Notes under the pieces: generated by a model | Database searches by the model: none | Seen by the model: the letters and a program-made list of their open reading frames with translations, nothing else | What the model was told of the DNA's origin: nothing | Shown here: positions 35,773 through 43,962 of the stretch, piece after piece | How the letters are laid out: every line of letters starts with the position of its first letter | Position numbering within the stretch: position 1 is the stretch's first letter | NCBI GenBank assembly: GCA_965226695.1 | Contig: OZ245405.1 | Location: 1,860,001-1,924,000 of the forward strand | Direction of reading: 5' to 3' | DNA: 64,000 bases | Origin: CATOSD01 sp965226695 | Lineage (GTDB): Bacteria; Chloroflexota; Dehalococcoidia; Lucifugimonadales; CATOSD01 | Position numbers and translations under genes: made by a program

Positions 35773-36663
35773 TCACCGGCTCTGGGTGCGCCGGGCCACG
35801 TCGTCGCGCACGCGCTTGCGGAGGCCGTAGTCGTCGTAGCGCGAGTCGTTGACGGGCAGCAGGCCGCGGTCTTCGGCGTAGAGCACAAACAGCAGCCGGT
35901 ACAGGAAGATGAGTGCCGCCTGGCGGATGTCGGCGAGGCTCGCGCCGGAGGCGTCCGCCAGCGCCCCGACCAGGCTGGGGAAGGCGCGCTCGAAGACCAC
36001 GCTGGAGAGATCCTGCGCCACCCTCTCCTCGTAGCGGCGTCCCTCCGCGAGCGCCGTTTCGAGAAAGGTCGCGGCGTCGCCCGAACGCGGGATGAACGAG
36101 TCGCGGCTGAACAGAAGTCGGAAGACGAGCAGCCGGTCGTCGTCCCCGCCTGCCAGCGTGTCGCCGAGGTCGACCTCGAAATATGCGGTGGCACGGGGAC
36201 GGGCGCGGTTGTCGTAGAGCCGCCAGACGCGCCCGTTCGTCAGGATGCCCCAGCGTATGCGGCCCTCCGACACGCGGTCGGCGGTATTCAGATAGCGCAG
36301 TATCTGGCCGTGCGGAGTCTCCGAGCGGCGCGAACCGTCTCCGCCGCGGGCGTCGAGTGGCAGGCCGAACCGCTTGCTCTCCTGGACGACCAGGGCGTCC
36401 TGGTAGCGGTCGTCGGGCCTGGACCTCGCGTTGGCGCGGTCCTTCGCGTCGGCGTCGGCGAACAGCAGATGGTCGGGTATGTCCTCGTTGCGTGCGGCGG
36501 CCTGCTGGGGCAGGTAGTCTGCCCAGCCCAGCAACTCGAACAGCGGGCGGACCAGGTCCTGCTCGGTGGTGGCCTCGTTCGGACTCGCGGCGGCGGCGAG
36601 GCCGTCGTAGCGCCGCCGGACCTCAGCGCGGAAGGCGCCGAACTCCGTAGCGGCGTCTACCAA
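35773..36663 (-). CDS. N-terminal piece of the broken methylase
   Basis: A 296-residue open piece of the gene above: SPNEATTEQDLVRPLFELLG, then a nuclease-like region with DALVVQESKRFGLPLD, where D..QESK may be a degenerate PD-(D/E)XK core, and GILTNGRVWRLYD. It ends at a TGA created by a one-base shift near 35776; the homologous sequence continues at once in the next frame (GDTFS). Confidence 0.7.
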   Translation of the reverse strand: MVDAATEFGAFRAEVRRRYDGLAAAASPNEATTEQDLVRPLFELLGWADYLPQQAAARNEDIPDHLLFADADAKDRANARSRPDDRYQDALVVQESKRFGLPLDARGGDGSRRSETPHGQILRYLNTADRVSEGRIRWGILTNGRVWRLYDNRARPRATAYFEVDLGDTLAGGDDDRLLVFRLLFSRDSFIPRSGDAATFLETALAEGRRYEERVAQDLSSVVFERAFPSLVGALADASGASLADIRQAALIFLYRLLFVLYAEDRGLLPVNDSRYDDYGLRKRVRDDVARRTQSR

Positions 36664-36766
36664 CTCGCGCCACTCCCGCGTCTCGCGGATGCCCTCCGTC
36701 AGAAAGTATTCGGTGAAAAGCTGGCCCTGCAGTTCAAGGCCTCGTTGGCCGCGTCAGTTGTCAGTC

Positions 36767-36789
36767 CCTTCCCCCTTTATGGGGGAAGG
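36767..36789. repeat. Dispersed palindrome, family R2
   Basis: Nine-bp arms CCTTCCCCC and GGGGGAAGG around TTTAT, followed by TTAGGATGGGGGTGA. It abuts the first residues of the broken methylase frame. Confidence 0.8.
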
Positions 36790-36831
36790 TTAGGATGGGG
36801 GTGATGACAGCTCCCTTCCCCCACTACTCTT

Positions 36832-36856
36832 GTAGGGGCGGGTCTGTTCCCGCCCG
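36832..36856. repeat. Dispersed palindrome, family R1
   Basis: GTAGGGGCGGGTCTGTTCCCGCCC copy, 17 bases after the stop of the selenoprotein candidate (36873), where it may serve as a transcript end. Confidence 0.75.
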
Positions 36857-36872
36857 CTTGGCTGGGCTCGCC

Positions 36873-38561
36873 CTACGCCTCGATGGGCTTGGTGGCGGAG
36901 CCGTAGATGCCCCAGAAGAACTCGCTCACGTTGCCGAGGCCGCCGGCTACGGCGACGATGAACGAGTCCGGGCTGGCGGCGATGGGCACCTCCACGTCGG
37001 GGTAGTTCTCAAGCCACTGGAGGTCCGGGCGTTCGTACCAGTTGCCCAGCTTGTCTCGCTTTATGTTGCCGTCGCCGTACAAGGTCTTGAACGGCAGCCG
37101 AGCCGTGCGGTGCAGGTAGTTTCGCACGTCCGCCTTGTCCCAGCCCGCCTGGGCCATGATCCGCGCGTGGTCCGGCGCCACCAGCAGGGTGTGCTGGGCG
37201 AGCACCTTCTTGTTCGTCGCCGGGTTGATCTTGCCGCCCCGCAGCCAGTCGCCCGAGGGCGCGCTGCCGGTGAAGTGCAGGGCGGACGCCGCGACGTCGA
37301 GGATGCTCTCAGGCTTGGTGCTGGATACGTCCACTATGGAAGCCACTCCCGAGACCGCGACCACGGTCACGGTGCTTTCGCGGGGCCGGTAGCCGGCGTC
37401 GACGTGGTAAGGAGACCAGGGGCTGGCGTCCTCGTTCTCCGCGATGCACATGCTGTACTTTGTGGGAAGGCCCATCGTGTTGATGTCCGCCTCGCCGGGG
37501 TAGCAGTCGCCAATGTTCATCAGCGAGAGGCGCAGCGACCGGCCAATCACGGTGTTGGCGTAGTTGATAGCGCCAGGGCCCATGGCCGTGGTGCCGGCGT
37601 TGATTCCGAGCCGCTTGGCGATGGGGCCGTTGACTATCATCAGCGGGGCCTCGGGCACCGTGGACACCTGCATCTCGCGCAGAATGCAGTCCGGCTCTGC
37701 CAGCGCCTCCACCGCCGCTATGAGAACGGGGAGGTGCTCGGGCCGGCATCCGGCGATCACCGCGTTTATCGCCAGCTTCTCCACGCTGGCGATGCCGAAG
37801 CCCGGCTCCATGATGGACACGACGTCCTGGGGATCGCGCTTGGTGCCCCCGAGCATGCGCTCGACGGCCTCGGGCGTGGGCGGCACGACGGGGAAGCCGT
37901 CGCCCCAGCCCCTGTCCAGGAACAGGCTGTTGACCGCCTCCACGGTCGACAGGAAGTCGTCGCCACCGACCGTCACGGACCCCAACGCGCCGTTCGCGCC
38001 CGGGGCCGCGGCAGGCTCTCTGACGGGGTCGAGCAGCCCGCGGACTATGCCGTCGATCTTCTCGTCGATCATGCTGCGAATCAGGTCGTGGTTCTGGCCT
38101 GCCACGACGTGGGGGATGGTGACGGAGGGCAGCAGTGGCTGGCCCCACGCCGATATGCTGGTGCGCCAGGCGGAGGAGAAGCGCTGGGCTACGACGGCCA
38201 CGGCGGGGAGGCCCGCCTTTTCGACCGCTACCGTGTCGTGGGCAAGCCACGACGTGCATCCCCCTCAATCGGCCGTGGTGCCTATCACCCCCTGGCACTC
38301 CTCGGCGATGCGGTCGACGTCCTCTTCGGAGGCCACGGTGCGGCCCCAGCCGATGGAGCCGGTGTAGTTCTTGAACTGCACTTCCGGGAAGCGCTGGCGT
38401 ATCAGCTCGGAGACGCGGGATAGCACCACGTCGCCGCCGGACTTCTGGTTCCAGTAGAGGCCGATGGTCTTGCCGTTCAGGGTGTCCAGCCGCGGCGCGG
38501 GACGCACCGTGAGGCCGGTGTACTTGGTTGCGACGGGGTTGAGGACTTCGATGTTTGGCAT
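36873..38561 (-). CDS. UGSC-type selenoprotein candidate (in-frame TGA read as selenocysteine)
   Basis: Two frames are exactly in phase (38561 to 38201 is 360 bases) and only one stop, TGA at 38267-38265, lies between them. Reading it as selenocysteine gives 562 residues: MPNIEVLNPV... to GVIGTTAD, Sec99, GGCTSWLAHD, and on to the C-terminus. The redox motif is Sec99-Gly-Gly-Cys102, matching the UGSC/CGSC family (U or C, G, S/G, C, T, S/T, W), known from marine metagenomes. The fold of the first ~180 residues fits that family; residues ~195-562 are a second conserved-looking domain I cannot name. A GAAGGTG precedes the ATG. Function is unknown; a thiol or peroxide-linked oxidoreductase is plausible. 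No sel genes lie in this window. Confidence 0.85.
38235..38267 (-). promoter_or_regulatory. Candidate bacterial SECIS element
   Basis: Immediately after the TGA (38267-38265), a perfect 7-bp stem GTCGTGG (38253-38247) with CCACGAC (38241-38235) encloses the loop CTTGC. The loop is 19-23 nt past the TGA, within the spacing seen in bacterial SECIS hairpins (about 16-37 nt). If the closing G-C pair opens, a G lies first in the loop, as the consensus prefers. The hairpin is coding (TSWLAHD). Confidence 0.6.
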
Positions 38562-39158
38562 GGTTTCACCTTCCGTTCAGCTAAGGAGGCCTCCACCGGC
38601 CTGGCGTGCCGATGGTATGCGACTAACCTTGCCTTGCGCCCCGCGCGCTGTCAAGTGTGGGAGCGACATCGGCCTGGACGGTGGCCGGTTAGAGGGGACG
38701 CTGTCGGCCCCCTTGATGCACTCGCACAGCCGTGCTACTCTTTCTTCGACGAGGGACCGACCCCGCCACTCAAGAGTCCCTTCCCCCTCGATGGGGGAAG
38801 TCTAGTGCCTGCCCCGTACTGGATACGGGGATGGGGGTGAAGATGCGGCGTGTTTGGGACCTCCCGCCGACCTGTCTCATTTCTGTAACATTTTGTAACT
38901 TTTCTGCCCAATTCGGTCTCGCCAGCGTTTCAATATGTTGCACACAGCCAGCACTCCCAGCTAGGTAATGAGTCAAAATGAGTCAAAATGAGACAATGTT
39001 CGAGGTTTTTCCCACGAAAGGGCGGCATTTGGCCCTGTCTGGCCCACTCGGCCTGGCGCCCTGTATACCGCCAGGCACGGCCAATCCTCTTCGCTAACAT
39101 CGGCATGTGTGTTTGTGTATAATCCCCGTATGTTTATGTTGAGGTCACAATTGCTATT
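38562..39158. other. Intergenic region with repeats and a possible promoter
   Basis: About 600 bases. It contains an R2 palindrome (38780-38800), a tract CATTTCTGTAACATTTTG near 38878 that resembles units near 51107 and 51436, and tandem GAGTCAAAAT units near 38970. On the minus strand TTGACA at 38654-38649 may be a -35 box for the selenoprotein, without a good -10. On the plus strand TATAAT (39118-39123) lies 36 bases before the next gene. Confidence 0.5.
38780..38800. repeat. Dispersed palindrome, family R2
   Basis: CTTCCCCC and GGGGGAAG arms around TCGAT, followed later by GATGGGGGTGAAG, as at 36767. Confidence 0.75.
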
Positions 39159-40169
39159 ATGCCGGTGTCTCCCACCGCCAAAACAAGCTCGAAATTGTAC
39201 CACCGTGCCCACCGCGTCGCGGCGGTTGTGGCTATTACGTTGCTCGCATTGGCCTTCTTATCAACGCTTGCCGAAATCCCGATTACCGGCGACGCATTGG
39301 CCCAGGAAAACCGCTGCGTCCCGGTGGGGGGCGTCCCCTGCCCGGTGGTTACGCTTGAGAGCATCTCGCCGTCAGGTTCCGTGGGAGAAGGCACCCGCCT
39401 GATTGTCACTGTGCGAATCGACACTCCCATTCCGGCAACCTCGACCGACGATATAGGAGCCCCGACCGTCATCAAGGGAGGAATTTACGTCTTCGATTCT
39501 TGTGAGGCGCTTGAGCTCGGTGAGGATCCCAAGTCCAATGAGGCTTCTGAGGATGAGGTATGCAACGGGGAAGTGGTCGATGAATTGATTGCTTGGGCAT
39601 TCTGGGCGGGACGCGGACCGACCACAACCATGTCCCACACAGTCAGCTTCGATCGCAAGGACACGAGGAACCGAGTTATTCGCGTTCGTCTTCACCCTGG
39701 CTGGGAAGACCACAACGTAAACGAAAGGGCGGAGCTTAGGGTCACGGTTGTCGACATAGACTCCGACCAGCAGCAGCAAGTTGTCAGTCCGCCGCCGCCT
39801 CGGCCGATATTCGTTCCAACCTCCACACCAAAGCCTACCGCCACGCACACGCCGACACCCACGCCCGAAGACGACACCCCCACGCCGACACCGACGCATA
39901 CCGGGACCCCGACTCAGACTCCCACAATTACGCCCACGGTTGAGCCTGAGCCAACTCCCACGCCCACAGAGGAACCTCAGCCTACCAACACGCCGGTTCC
40001 CCCGCCTGTGCCCACCGCGACGCCGACGCCGACACCAACGGCCACTCCGACAGCCACTGCCACGCCTGCGCCGACGCCCACGGTAACGCCGACGGCGACT
40101 GCCACGCCGACACCAACCGCTACGGCAACGCCAGGCCCACACCGACGCCGACGGCCACCGCCACGCTGA
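39159..40169 (+). CDS. Cell-surface protein with Thr/Pro stalk (frameshifted in the stalk)
   Basis: A 336-residue frame: a signal peptide (hydrophobic AAVVAITLLALAFLSTLAEI, cleavage near ALAQE), a ~180-residue beta-rich domain with paired cysteines (CVPVGGVPC and a later pair), and a Thr/Pro stalk (TPTPT repeats) from about residue 223. The frame ends in an Arg/Pro tail (PGPHRRRRPPPR) caused by a one-base loss near 40130. The next frame continues the stalk and ends in a membrane anchor. TATAAT lies 36 bases before the start. The partner or ligand is unknown. Confidence 0.8.
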   Translation: MPVSPTAKTSSKLYHRAHRVAAVVAITLLALAFLSTLAEIPITGDALAQENRCVPVGGVPCPVVTLESISPSGSVGEGTRLIVTVRIDTPIPATSTDDIGAPTVIKGGIYVFDSCEALELGEDPKSNEASEDEVCNGEVVDELIAWAFWAGRGPTTTMSHTVSFDRKDTRNRVIRVRLHPGWEDHNVNERAELRVTVVDIDSDQQQQVVSPPPPRPIFVPTSTPKPTATHTPTPTPEDDTPTPTPTHTGTPTQTPTITPTVEPEPTPTPTEEPQPTNTPVPPPVPTATPTPTPTATPTATATPAPTPTVTPTATATPTPTATATPGPHRRRRPPPR

Positions 40170-40310
40170 CACCGACGCCCACGCCGACGGCCACCGCCAC
40201 GCTGACCCCGACGCCGACGCCGACGGCCACCGCCACGCTGACCCCGACACCGACGGCCACCGCCACGCTGACGCCGACACCTCGGCCCACGCCAACCCCT
40301 GAGCCTGAGC
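39825..40310 (+). repeat. Thr/Pro-coding minisatellite
   Basis: A tract of ACNCCN codons. From 40139 to about 40283 it is a clean tandem repeat whose units end in GACGGCCACCGCCACGCTG, with periods of 30 or 36 bases. Such tracts change length by slippage. Confidence 0.85.
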
Positions 40311-40513
40311 CTGAGCCGGGCTTGCTGCCGAGTCTGGACATTCCCTTGATCGGTGACGCCGTGCCCCGCATCCGCGATGCTCTGACCGGCGTGATCACTA
40401 ATCCGCGTCAGCGAACGACGCTGATAGTTATCCTCGGCATTACCAGCGTCCTTGCCATCGGCGCGTTCGCCTACCTCGTGCTGCGAAGGCGTTCGCGAGA
40501 CTCGTCACTGTAA
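40139..40513 (+). pseudogene. Out-of-frame 3' end of the stalk protein with membrane anchor
   Basis: In the -1 frame from 40139 the stalk continues (TPTPTATATL units), followed by a short acidic-Pro segment, LDIPLIGDAVPRIRDAL, the transmembrane stretch TTLIVILGITSVLAIGAFAYL and a basic RRRSRD tail, stopping at 40513. This is the expected C-terminal anchor of the protein annotated from 39159. Confidence 0.8.
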
Positions 40514-40519
40514 AATGCC

Positions 40520-42412
40520 TTAGTCAGCTAACGCGGGCAGGCTCATGGTGAACTCCGTGTACTCGCCGTCCACGGTAACCACGGAAAGGTCGCCGCCGAA
40601 ACGCCGTGCCACGTCGGCAGCTATAGGCAATCCCAGGCCGGCCCCCATCGCGCCGGCTCGAGTCGAGAAGAAGGGGTTGAAGATTCGGGGCAGCACGTCC
40701 TCCGGTATACCGGGGCCGTTGTCGCGGATTCGCACTTCCACGACGTCACCAACCAGCCGGCTCGACACAGCCAGCTCCGGCTCGTAGCTGCCGCCCAGTT
40801 CTTCTCGCTTCAGCCACATCGCGTAGCAGGCATTTGTGACCAGGCTCAGCATGGCCTCACTGAAGTCTCTCTCCACCAGAGGCACCTGACCCAGGGACGA
40901 GTCAAGGTCGAAAATCGGGCGCACAAGAAAGTCCTCGGACTCCGCCTCGAAAGATTCGCACGCGACCTGTGCCGACCTTTGCACCACCGGATTGAAGTCT
41001 GTCAACACCGGCTCGCTGCCGACGACTCCCAGACCTCGCATTCGCTCGACGATCGCCAGCGCGCGCCCCCCGTTGAAGGCCACTCTCCTAAGGCTGTCGG
41101 ACATCTCCTGGCTGAACTCATCGAACATGGCCTCATCATCTTCGGACATCGCACCCCGGTATCTGTCCAACATCTCAGAGAGCTCCTCGTACACTTCCAA
41201 CGAACCCTCACTGAAGTTCTTGACGAAGTTGAGAGGATTGGCCATTTCGTGGGCCACACCGGACACCAGCTCACCCAACGCGGCCAGCTTCTCTCGGGCC
41301 ACGAGGCGGTCCTGCATTCGTTTCAGCTCGGCATTCGCCACGCGCAGCTCTTCGTAGAGCTGCTCGACCAGGTTCAGACGTTGCACTTCCAATGCCTGCT
41401 GCCGGAACACCTCAAGCGTGCCTGCCAGTTCCCCAATTTCATCTCTACCAACCTCGGGCACCTCTGTGACCAGGTCGCCGTCGGCCATGTTTCGCATACG
41501 GTCGGAAAGCCGGGACAGACGCTGGACCATGCCGTTACCCACCCACAGCCAGGCCGCCAGCGTGGCCGCTATCACGCTGATTACGCTGATCACGGTCAGC
41601 AGCAGCCTGCCCTGGTCGAAGCTGCTCACGGCCAGCTCGACCGTCTCGGAGGACAGGGCCCGAGACCCTGCCAGCAGGTCGGAAACGGACGCCTCCGCGG
41701 CCGCGCTGGACGCATCGAAAGAGGTGGCCAGACTCACGGATCTGTCCCTCAGGGCGAGCTGCTCGCCGCGCACCGCGAACACACCCCGTTCGTCTTCCAA
41801 CACCGAGATCACGGCCGGGTCGAGGCCGGCCGTGAGCGAACCGGACAACTGGTTCAACAGCCTCTCCAGCTCGGCCAGCTCGTCTGCGGCCAACGCCTGC
41901 CTCAATACCGATAACGCGATTTCGGATTCTTCCGAGTCGGGTGTGATCCCGTTCAGACGCACCCACAGATCGTCCGCCGCCCCGTTGGCGGCCGACGTGG
42001 CGTCCCTGGCCAGGGCGAGGTCGTCGATGATGCCGGCCATTTCGTATGCGGCGTCCTGTACCTCGAGCGCGCCTGGAGCCAGCGTCTGGACACCGATGAC
42101 ACGTTCCAGGGCGTCGTCAAGCCGCCCCAGGGAATCGGTAACCGAGTTCGCCTGCGTGTCCACAAGTCCGGAATCGGGTTCGGTGAGCAGCCCCACCCCC
42201 AGGACGCGCAGCCGCTCAACTTCGCGAGCTGCGACCCACGACGACTCGAGCACGGGCACCGATTCCGAGCGGACCTGGTCGTTGAGGTCACCGCTCTTCT
42301 CGAAGTAGTACACACCCACGCCGCTGGAGATCAGGGTCAATAACACCGCGAAGCCAAGGGCCAGGTACAGCCGGGTCCCGATTTGATGCCACATGTCTTG
42401 GAAGAAACGCAT
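40520..42412 (-). CDS. Membrane sensor histidine kinase with HAMP domain
   Basis: A 630-residue kinase. One membrane helix near residues 12-35 and another near 270-290 bracket a helical extracytoplasmic sensor; then come a HAMP domain, a coiled coil, the phospho-acceptor box GVAHEMANPLNFV (His388), the N-box VTNACYAM, G1 DNGPGIP, F-box IFNPFFST and G2 GAGLGLPI. ATG 42412 is chosen because GGGGTGG lies about seven bases upstream; an in-frame GTG at 42424 overlaps it. No response regulator is adjacent, so it is an orphan; the signal is unknown. It is convergent with the stalk-protein gene (gap of six bases). Confidence 0.9.
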   Translation of the reverse strand: MRFFQDMWHQIGTRLYLALGFAVLLTLISSGVGVYYFEKSGDLNDQVRSESVPVLESSWVAAREVERLRVLGVGLLTEPDSGLVDTQANSVTDSLGRLDDALERVIGVQTLAPGALEVQDAAYEMAGIIDDLALARDATSAANGAADDLWVRLNGITPDSEESEIALSVLRQALAADELAELERLLNQLSGSLTAGLDPAVISVLEDERGVFAVRGEQLALRDRSVSLATSFDASSAAAEASVSDLLAGSRALSSETVELAVSSFDQGRLLLTVISVISVIAATLAAWLWVGNGMVQRLSRLSDRMRNMADGDLVTEVPEVGRDEIGELAGTLEVFRQQALEVQRLNLVEQLYEELRVANAELKRMQDRLVAREKLAALGELVSGVAHEMANPLNFVKNFSEGSLEVYEELSEMLDRYRGAMSEDDEAMFDEFSQEMSDSLRRVAFNGGRALAIVERMRGLGVVGSEPVLTDFNPVVQRSAQVACESFEAESEDFLVRPIFDLDSSLGQVPLVERDFSEAMLSLVTNACYAMWLKREELGGSYEPELAVSSRLVGDVVEVRIRDNGPGIPEDVLPRIFNPFFSTRAGAMGAGLGLPIAADVARRFGGDLSVVTVDGEYTEFTMSLPALAD

Positions 42413-42668
42413 AGCTGAAACCACCCCATGAAGTGTGTTCGATCGGCAAGCAGAACTTTGAATCGAAGGCTATCATACCAAACTCATACTTGAGTGGATA
42501 AGCCGGATACCGTTCTTGGCTGTCGGCCAGCGGGACTGATGCGGCGCAACACGATAGAACCGCGCCCCCGATGCGCTAGGGCCTGCTGCGCGAAACGGGG
42601 TACACTGCGCCAACGCGCAGGGTTCCAACACTTCCCGCACTCTCCCCTGCGCTCCCATCCCGTGACGG

Positions 42669-43916
42669 ATGCCCAAGGCTTGGAGTTTCCGCGTGGCGTC
42701 CTTTTTGACAGAATCCGAATGGGCCCGGTCCTTTCAATACAGGGACTTCAGGCTCCTGTGGGCGGCCTCGCTCTTCCATTCGCTCTGCATGGGCATGGAC
42801 CACGTGGCTTTGGGCTGGCTTGTGCTGGAGATGACCGATTCGCCGTTTATGGTCGGCGTGGCGTCCGCGGCTCGCATAGCTCCCTTCCTCTTTCTGGGCA
42901 TCCTGTCCGGCGCGGTATCCGATCGAGTGGACCGGCGCAACTTACTGAGGGCCATCGCATGGTTAGGCGCCGTCATTTCGGGCACCATGTCTCTCATGCT
43001 GCTGGCTGGGGTGGAGCAGGTCTGGTATGTCATCGCGCTGGCGGCGGCCTCCGGTTCGTTCTGGGCGTTTCAGATGACCGCAAGGCATTCATACGTCTAC
43101 GACATAGTGGGCGCCGAAAATGCGATGAACGGCCTTGCGCTTAGTGCCATGAACCAGAGGATCGGCGGAGTTATTGGCGCGCTGTTTGCGGGGACCTTCA
43201 TTGCCGCCTGGGGCCTGGGAAACCAGTATGCCGTCATTTGCGTTAGCTATCTCGTCGCCGCCGCTCTAATGCTGACCGTGCGGAGCGCGGGCCAGGCGGC
43301 GCCCGTGAATCGCGAACCCGTCCTGAAGAACCTTGCGGGGTACGTCCAAGTTCTGCGGGAGAACCGCATACTACGGGCCATGATGTTCATGACCGCGATT
43401 ACGGAGGTCTTCGGGTTCACCCACCAGAGCGTGCTGCCGGTGTTCGCGCGGGACGTCCTCGGCGTCGGCGCGGCCGGGCTCGGGGTTATGTCCGCCGTGC
43501 GCCAGGGCGGAGGTATACTTGCTCTGGTTCTTCTTGCCGCTATCAGCAACCTCAACCGAAAGGGACTGACCGCCTTCATAGTCGTGGCTGGATTCGGCTT
43601 GGGCCAGATGGCCTTCTATCTCACCTCCAATCTCGTGGTCTTTCTGGTGATACTTGCGTTCATCAACGCCTGCGCGTCCGCTTCGGACATAATCTACAGG
43701 ACGATCATGCAGTCCAACGTTTCCAATGAGGAACGGGGCCGCGCGATGGGGTCGTGGACGCTCAGTATCGGCATGGCGCCGGTGGGGCACCTGGGCATTG
43801 GAGGAATGGCGGGCGTGCTGGGAGCACAGGGCGCCCTGCTGGTGAATGGAGGCATTCTGGCAATTCTCGCCGTGGTATCGGCGATCGCCATGCCCCGAAT
43901 CAGACGTCTGCCGTAG
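42669..43916 (+). CDS. MFS transporter, EntS-like (MFS_3)
   Basis: A 415-residue permease with about twelve hydrophobic segments. It begins SFQYRDFRLLWAASLFHSLC, followed by the MFS loop SGAVSDRVDRRNLLRAIA between helices 2 and 3, and LNRKGLTAFIVV in the second half. The pattern resembles the enterobactin-exporter-like MFS_3 group, commonly annotated as exporters. It stands alone and convergent with the hydratase gene. Substrate unknown. Confidence 0.85.
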   Translation: MPKAWSFRVASFLTESEWARSFQYRDFRLLWAASLFHSLCMGMDHVALGWLVLEMTDSPFMVGVASAARIAPFLFLGILSGAVSDRVDRRNLLRAIAWLGAVISGTMSLMLLAGVEQVWYVIALAAASGSFWAFQMTARHSYVYDIVGAENAMNGLALSAMNQRIGGVIGALFAGTFIAAWGLGNQYAVICVSYLVAAALMLTVRSAGQAAPVNREPVLKNLAGYVQVLRENRILRAMMFMTAITEVFGFTHQSVLPVFARDVLGVGAAGLGVMSAVRQGGGILALVLLAAISNLNRKGLTAFIVVAGFGLGQMAFYLTSNLVVFLVILAFINACASASDIIYRTIMQSNVSNEERGRAMGSWTLSIGMAPVGHLGIGGMAGVLGAQGALLVNGGILAILAVVSAIAMPRIRRLP

Positions 43917-43962
43917 TAAGTGCGCCCGTGTACGCGCGGCCGGCGCGGCCCATGACTTCAGC

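Larger units (their letters stand above)
32688..36764 (-). pseudogene. Eco57I/PglX-like DNA methylase-nuclease, broken by many frameshifts
   Basis: About 4 kb that would encode one protein near 1340 residues. Reading leftward, homologous sequence passes through several frames: NEALN then LQGQLFTEYFLTEGIRETREW (36750-36690), 36663-35773, 35770-35290 (YYDHF, SGSFYTPQELVDLIVDRTL), 35285-35050 with methylase motif I VLDPAMGSGHFLV, 35035-32915 with motif IV GNPPWDR, then pieces LDALYFHLYGLDRDDAAYVL, KDEAEF and DSYRTRELVLAYMSALA before the stop at 32688. This is the layout of type IIG or BREX-like N6-adenine methylases. At least seven one-base shifts are needed, yet no residues look eroded. Confidence 0.85.

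Noticed and set aside
38201..38267. Reading the selenoprotein locus as two separate genes
   Set aside because: The second frame has no ribosome binding site at 38201, begins mid-fold (VAVVAQRF) and the conserved GGCTSW stretch would be untranslated.
38235..38267. Explaining the TGA as one more indel error
   Set aside because: The frames on both sides are already in phase, so no indel is involved; a base substitution or Sec would be needed, and the position matches the family's redox residue.
39825..40310. Possible CRISPR array
   Set aside because: The units are coding Thr/Pro repeats with no unique spacers.
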